Shown: positions 6,783-9,662 of the stretch, in pieces
Numbering within the stretch: the stretch's first letter is position 1
Layout: each line of letters starts with the position of its first letter
Assembly (NCBI GenBank): GCA_945892985.1
Contig: CAMDDU010000086.1
Location: forward strand, 1 to 9,662
Length of the DNA: 9,662 nt
Direction of reading: 5' to 3'
Origin: CAITSH01 sp945892985
Lineage (GTDB): Bacteria; Pseudomonadota; Gammaproteobacteria; Burkholderiales; SG8-39
Translations under genes and position numbers: made by a program
Notes under the pieces: generated by a model
The model's database searches: none
Told to the model about the DNA's origin: nothing
The model's input: the letters and a program-made list of their open reading frames with translations, nothing else

Positions 6783-7410
6783 CGTCCCTACTGCCGGCGA
6801 TGGGGCCTGCGACCCCATACCGCTTTCCGCCCTCAATCACTGGACGTATTGCCCGCGTCGTTGCGGGCTAATCCACATGGAAGGCGAATTCACTAACAAC
6901 ATCCACACCGCACGCGGCAACGCCGAGCACCAACAGGTCGATAGTATTCACCACACAACCCATGGCGATCGGCGTAGCGAGACGGCGTTGCCAGTTTGGT
7001 CGGATAGCCTTGGCCTGATTGGGAAATGCGATGTCGTGGAGTTACTCACCGACGGCACACCTTACCCGGTTGAATACAAACACGGCCCCAAACGCAAATG
7101 GTTGAACGACGATATACAACTTGCCGGGCAAGCAGTATGCCTGGAAGAAATGTTCGGCTACCCAGTGCCGAAAGGCGCGATTTTTCACGCCAGCAGCCAC
7201 CGGCGGCGCGAGGTTGAGATCTCGCCAAAACTTAAAGCACTGGTAATTGAAACTGCCGACGCTATCCGCGGCATGCTTGCCGTGGGACGGCTACCGCCGC
7301 CGGTAAACGATGAGCGTTGCAAGGAATGTTCGTTGAAAGATATTTGCCAACCAGCAGCGCTGGGCGAGCGTGCGCGTCTGCACCGTTTGCGTAGGGAGCT
7401 ATTTTTTTGA
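6775..7410 (+). CDS. cas4: Cas4, Fe-S RecB-family nuclease of the adaptation module
   Basis: Cas4 trims prespacers and checks for the PAM before Cas1-Cas2 integrates them. The 211-residue product has the family start DPIPLSALNHWTYCPRRCGL (13-32), the RecB-like nuclease residues H52, D86 (GKCDVVE), E100 and K102 (VEYKHG) and Q115 (DIQLAGQAV), and cysteines for an iron-sulfur cluster at C26 (with C30 nearby) and in the C-terminal CKECSLKDIC (182-191). All key positions look intact. The start is GTG 6775, which overlaps the cas7 stop (GTGGCTGA) with no Shine-Dalgarno, so translation is probably coupled to cas7; the next in-frame ATG, at 6877, would delete the first cysteines. The gene ends in seven Ts running into its TGA stop (7402-7410). 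Unlike most type I-C loci, where cas1 follows at once, 270 bases separate it from cas1. Confidence 0.95.
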   Translation: MADVPTAGDGACDPIPLSALNHWTYCPRRCGLIHMEGEFTNNIHTARGNAEHQQVDSIHHTTHGDRRSETALPVWSDSLGLIGKCDVVELLTDGTPYPVEYKHGPKRKWLNDDIQLAGQAVCLEEMFGYPVPKGAIFHASSHRRREVEISPKLKALVIETADAIRGMLAVGRLPPPVNDERCKECSLKDICQPAALGERARLHRLRRELFF

Positions 7411-7423
7411 TTAATTGGAATAA

Positions 7424-7439
7424 GCGCCGCATGCGGCGC
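7424..7439. repeat. Perfect 16-base palindrome after cas4
   Basis: GCGCCGCATGCGGCGC reads the same on both strands. As RNA it gives a 6-bp all-GC stem with loop CATG. It starts 14 bases after the cas4 stop. No T-run follows, so it is not a standard terminator; it could stabilise the 3' end of the upstream message, reduce read-through, or be a protein-binding site. Confidence 0.6.
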
Positions 7440-7531
7440 ACCACAAAGCGCGCGAGCATTGGTCGCCAAAGGCTGGGCATCGGCGACCGGCGCTGCCAAC
7501 AACTGGCGGTTTTGTGGGGCATGCGCGAATT

Positions 7532-7546
7532 GTGCCGGGCCGGCAC
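7532..7546. repeat. GC-rich inverted repeat in the cas4-cas1 gap
   Basis: GTGCCGG (7532-7538) and CCGGCAC (7540-7546) are perfect inverted copies around a single central G. As RNA it would fold with a 5-bp stem and 5-base loop. A role is not evident; two such elements within about 120 bases suggest folded RNA or DNA rather than coding sequence. Confidence 0.45.
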
Positions 7547-7680
7547 GCGGCAAAGGAGACCCGTGCTGGCCGGCCGGCGCCGCGAGTATCGTTAATTATC
7601 GAGCCAGATCGGCCAGCAAACGTAAGGCCGCATTGCTACGTGTCCTGAGTCGCAATAAATAAACTAAAGCGCAACACAGA

Positions 7681-8715
7681 ATGCATACCATCCAAAACAC
7701 GCTCTACGTTATGACTGCGAACGCCTACGTCCACCTGGAAAATGCCACGGTGAGAATTGACGTGGAGCACGAGAAAAAACTCAGAGTACCACTGCATCAT
7801 CTTGGCGCCGTGGTGTGCTTCGGCAATGTGATGGTTTCGCCCGCGCTTATGCATCGGCTCGCAGATGAAGGTAAATCGCTGGTATTGCTGGACAACATGG
7901 GGCGCTTTAAGGCTCGGCTCGAAGGCCCGCTAGCCGGCAATATCTTGCTGCGCCAAGCCCACCACCGCCAAGCGAGCGATGAAGTTTTTACGCTGGAAAT
8001 TGCGCGCGCCGTCGTGGCTGGCAAGCTCAAAAATAGCCGCAGCGTGTTGCAGCGAGGCGCGCGCGAAGCAGTAGCTGACACGGAAGTCGCCCAACTCACC
8101 CGCAGCGCCGACAATCTCGCCGCCTCGTCGCGCGCCGCGGCCGTGGCGACATCTTTGAATGAACTGCGCGGGATCGAGGGCGAGGGCGCACGCGGCTACT
8201 TTGCCGCCGTTAACCTTATCGTTAAACCCGCCATGCGTGAACATTTCCAGCTTAATGGGCGCAGCCGCCGCCCACCGCTCGACCGTTTCAATGCCCTAAT
8301 TTCTTTTATGTATTCCATGCAAATGAACGACTGCCGTTCTGCCCTCGAGGTCGCCGGACTGGACGCGCAACTCGGATTTCTGCACGCCGTCCGGCCCGGT
8401 CGCGCTGCGCTCGCATTGGACCTGCAGGAGGAATTTCGTTCCGTGCTATGTGATCGCGCCGCGCTTACCCTCATCAATCGCGGTCAGATCAATGCTAACG
8501 ACTTTGATCTGCGCGAAGGCGGCGCAGTTATGCTGAACGACAAAGGTCGCCGCGCCGTCGTAACCGCATGGCAAGAACGTAAACAGGAGGAAATCACCCA
8601 CCCGTTAACCGAAAGTAAAATTCCCATCGGTTTACTACCCTTCGTGCAGGCGCGATTTATGGCCCGCACTATTCGGGGTGAGATGGAAGGCTACCTACCT
8701 TTCCAGACCAAATAG
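7681..8715 (+). CDS. cas1: Cas1, CRISPR spacer integrase (type I-C)
   Basis: Cas1 is the metal-dependent integrase that, with Cas2, inserts new spacers at the leader end of the array. The 344-residue product has an N-terminal beta-rich part opening with IQNTLYVMTANAYVHLE and VCFGNVMVSPALMHRLADEG, and a C-terminal helical catalytic domain: ELRGIEGEGARGYF with E166, the SFMYSMQMNDCRSALEVAGL block (208-227), LHAVRPGR with H235, and ALDLQEEFR with D247 and E250. The metal-binding Glu-His-Asp set is intact and the length is normal. ATG 7681 is chosen because NTLYV is the usual N-terminal block; it has no clear Shine-Dalgarno, so cas1 expression may differ from the upstream genes. cas2 follows after 8 bases. 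Confidence 0.97.
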   Translation: MHTIQNTLYVMTANAYVHLENATVRIDVEHEKKLRVPLHHLGAVVCFGNVMVSPALMHRLADEGKSLVLLDNMGRFKARLEGPLAGNILLRQAHHRQASDEVFTLEIARAVVAGKLKNSRSVLQRGAREAVADTEVAQLTRSADNLAASSRAAAVATSLNELRGIEGEGARGYFAAVNLIVKPAMREHFQLNGRSRRPPLDRFNALISFMYSMQMNDCRSALEVAGLDAQLGFLHAVRPGRAALALDLQEEFRSVLCDRAALTLINRGQINANDFDLREGGAVMLNDKGRRAVVTAWQERKQEEITHPLTESKIPIGLLPFVQARFMARTIRGEMEGYLPFQTK

Positions 8716-8723
8716 GAAGACCC

Positions 8724-9014
8724 ATGCTTATTATCGTTGCGTACGACGTCTCCACCGAAACTGCAGCCGGACGAAAGCGGCTTAGACGCGTTGCCAAAGC
8801 CTGCGAAAGCATGGGGCAGCGAGTACAAAAATCACTATTTGAATGCACCGTTAACGAGATGCAATTTGAACAACTAGAACACACGTTGCTGGCGGAGATC
8901 GACGAGACCCAAGATAACTTGCGTTTTTACCGTATCACCGAGCCGGTGGAGATCCGGGTCAAGCAACACGGTTGCTTCCGATCCGTCGATTTCAAAGGCC
9001 CCTTGCTGATATGA
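8724..9014 (+). CDS. cas2: Cas2, partner of Cas1 in spacer acquisition
   Basis: Cas2 dimers bridge two Cas1 dimers and set the spacer length. The 96-residue product has the ferredoxin-like start MLIIVAYDVS with the conserved Asp8, then the family segment GRKRLRRVAKACESMGQRVQ and QKSLFECTVNEMQFEQLEHT, and ends YRITEPVEIRVKQHG...DFKGPLLI. Length is normal. ATG 8724 lies 8 bases after the cas1 stop, with AGGA (8714-8717) 6 bases upstream. The leader and array begin directly after its stop. Confidence 0.97.
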   Translation: MLIIVAYDVSTETAAGRKRLRRVAKACESMGQRVQKSLFECTVNEMQFEQLEHTLLAEIDETQDNLRFYRITEPVEIRVKQHGCFRSVDFKGPLLI

Positions 9015-9192
9015 CGCGCGAGATCCAATCAACGACGCAACCCCGGTGAGTTCGCGCACGCTGCAACCCTTTGTTTTTCAAAACATCAAAAATGAATTTG
9101 GGCGCCACGGCCATTTGCCGGTAGCGGTCCCCGTGCAGGTTCGCGCAAACTGTGTGGACTTCGCAACACAATCAAAAGGTTGTATTTGTGCG
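9015..9192 (+). promoter_or_regulatory. CRISPR leader
   Basis: The 178 bases between the cas2 stop and the first repeat carry no gene and lie on the side expected for the leader, since the repeats end in ATTGAAAC towards the right. The leader should promote pre-crRNA transcription and mark the site of spacer integration. Visible in it: the AT-rich patch 9069-9100 with TGTTTT (9072-9077) and its inverted copy AAAACA (9080-9085); a nine-base direct repeat GTTCGCGCA at 9050-9058 and 9139-9147; and a perfect IHF consensus at 9170-9182. I could not find a good -35/-10 pair. Confidence 0.8.
9170..9182 (+). promoter_or_regulatory. Candidate IHF-binding site next to the first repeat
   Basis: AATCAAAAGGTTG fits the IHF consensus WATCAANNNNTTR at every specified position and ends 10 bases before the first repeat. 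In the E. coli type I-E system IHF bends the leader at a similar distance so that Cas1-Cas2 integrates only at the first repeat. The match is seen; binding is inferred. Confidence 0.55.
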
Positions 9193-9662
9193 GCATCGCC
9201 CGACCTCACGGTCGGGCGCGGATTGAAACGTGCAAACGTGGATACTGGCCGACAACGGCCAAAGCATCGCCCGACCTCACGGTCGGGCGCGGATTGAAAC
9301 ACCCCCGGCACTAGGAGATAAGACGATGAGCAAGAGCATCGCCCGACCTCACGGTCGGGCGCGGATTGAAACGAGAAGCCCATTTAATTGGCTCTGCAGG
9401 TCGGTGAGCATCGCCCGACCTCACGGTCGGGCGCGGATTGAAACGCCGAGGAACGTGACCACCGCGCCGCTAGCTGGGAAGGCATCGCCCGACCTCACGG
9501 TCGGGCGCGGATTGAAACATCGATGCCATCTAGCAGGTGGGCAATACTCTCGGCATCGCCCGACCTCACGGTCGGGCGCGGATTGAAACGCGCACTAAGG
9601 GAGCTACGGCTATGAAGAATGCAGCATCGCCCGACCTCACGGTCGGGCGCGGATTGAAACTT
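9193..9662 (+). CRISPR. Type I-C CRISPR array, seven repeats, truncated by the window end
   Basis: Seven identical 37-base repeats lie at 9193-9229, 9264-9300, 9336-9372, 9408-9444, 9482-9518, 9553-9589 and 9624-9660. The spacers between them are 34, 35, 35, 37, 34 and 34 bases; a seventh begins at 9661. Each repeat is GCAT, then CGCCCGACC paired with GGTCGGGCG (9-bp perfect stem, loop TCAC), then the 11-base tail CGGATTGAAAC. A hairpin followed by an 11-base tail ending in ATTGAAA is the type I-C pattern: Cas5c cuts at the 3' base of the stem and leaves that tail as the crRNA 5' handle. Transcription therefore runs left to right, away from cas2 and the leader. The absence of any repeat variant fits the leader-proximal, young end of an array. 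Confidence 0.99.

Larger units (their letters stand above)
7411..7680 (+). other. 270-base gap between cas4 and cas1 with strong palindromes
   Basis: No recognised gene. Visible here are a perfect 16-base palindrome (7424-7439), an inverted repeat (7532-7546), GGCCGGCC (7568-7575) and a short AT-rich patch before cas1. The cas4 frame stays open after its TGA for 83 codons to a TAA at 7660-7662; the translation is Ala/Gly-rich with a CGACANC cysteine cluster, but only a TTG (7459) could start it and there is no Shine-Dalgarno. A -1 frame (to 7595) is Arg-rich and looks non-coding. AAAGGAG (7552-7558) precedes GTG 7563 but opens only 10 codons. A weak promoter-like pair, TTGCTA (7633-7638) and TAAATA (7656-7661) with 17-base spacing, could start cas1 transcription. 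The region could be an insertion, a decayed gene, a structured RNA or a promoter for the adaptation genes. Confidence 0.6.

Noticed and set aside
7402..7410. T-run at the end of cas4 as a Rho-independent terminator
   Set aside because: No stable GC hairpin lies directly upstream of the Ts; the strong palindrome is downstream, the wrong order.
7407..7595. 62-codon frame overlapping the cas4 stop
   Set aside because: Extremely Arg-rich, as expected of a non-coding frame in GC-rich DNA, with a TTG start and no ribosome-binding site; kept only as the hypothetical slippage product in the findings.
9160..9186. TTCGCA / TGTATT as a leader promoter
   Set aside because: Both hexamers match the sigma-70 consensus poorly and the spacing is only 15 bases; too weak to call.
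9230..9586. Open frames running through the CRISPR array on both strands
   Set aside because: They arise from translating identical repeats; the repetitive peptide SIARPHGRARIET is an artefact.

Overview
This window holds the 3' end of a housekeeping gene followed by an apparently complete type I-C CRISPR-Cas locus, all on the + strand. The fragment at the left edge is the C-terminus of AceE, the homodimeric pyruvate dehydrogenase E1 component typical of Proteobacteria. The fairly GC-rich coding sequence, the AceE type and a near-array IHF-like motif point to a beta- or gammaproteobacterium. The species cannot be named from sequence alone.

Layout: aceE 3' end (1-470); a 508-base stretch without a convincing gene but with several inverted repeats, one immediately upstream of cas3 (471-978); cas3 (979-3282); cas5c (3296-4036); cas8c/csd1 (4029-5786) with an internal, well-formed translation start for the small subunit Cas11c (5394-5786); cas7/csd2 (5799-6782); cas4 (6775-7410); a 270-base gap with strong palindromes (7411-7680); cas1 (7681-8715); cas2 (8724-9014); a leader (9015-9192) with a perfect IHF consensus; and a CRISPR array of seven identical 37-base repeats and six complete spacers that runs off the right edge (from 9193).

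How it works together (known for the family): Cas1-Cas2 with Cas4 pick, trim and insert new spacers at the leader end. The array is transcribed in the same direction as the cas genes. Cas5c, not a Cas6 (none is present), cuts the repeat hairpin to leave an 11-base 5' handle. Cas5c, Cas7, Cas8c and Cas11c form Cascade, which finds PAM-flanked DNA and recruits the Cas3 nuclease-helicase. The key motifs I looked for in Cas3, Cas4, Cas1 and Cas2 are present, so the locus looks functional.

The system itself is a known class; I see no wholly new one. The points most worth a second look are the internal Cas11c start, the hairpin before cas3, the unusual cas4-cas1 gap, the IHF site beside the first repeat, and two spacers that each look like a ribosome-binding site plus start codon.
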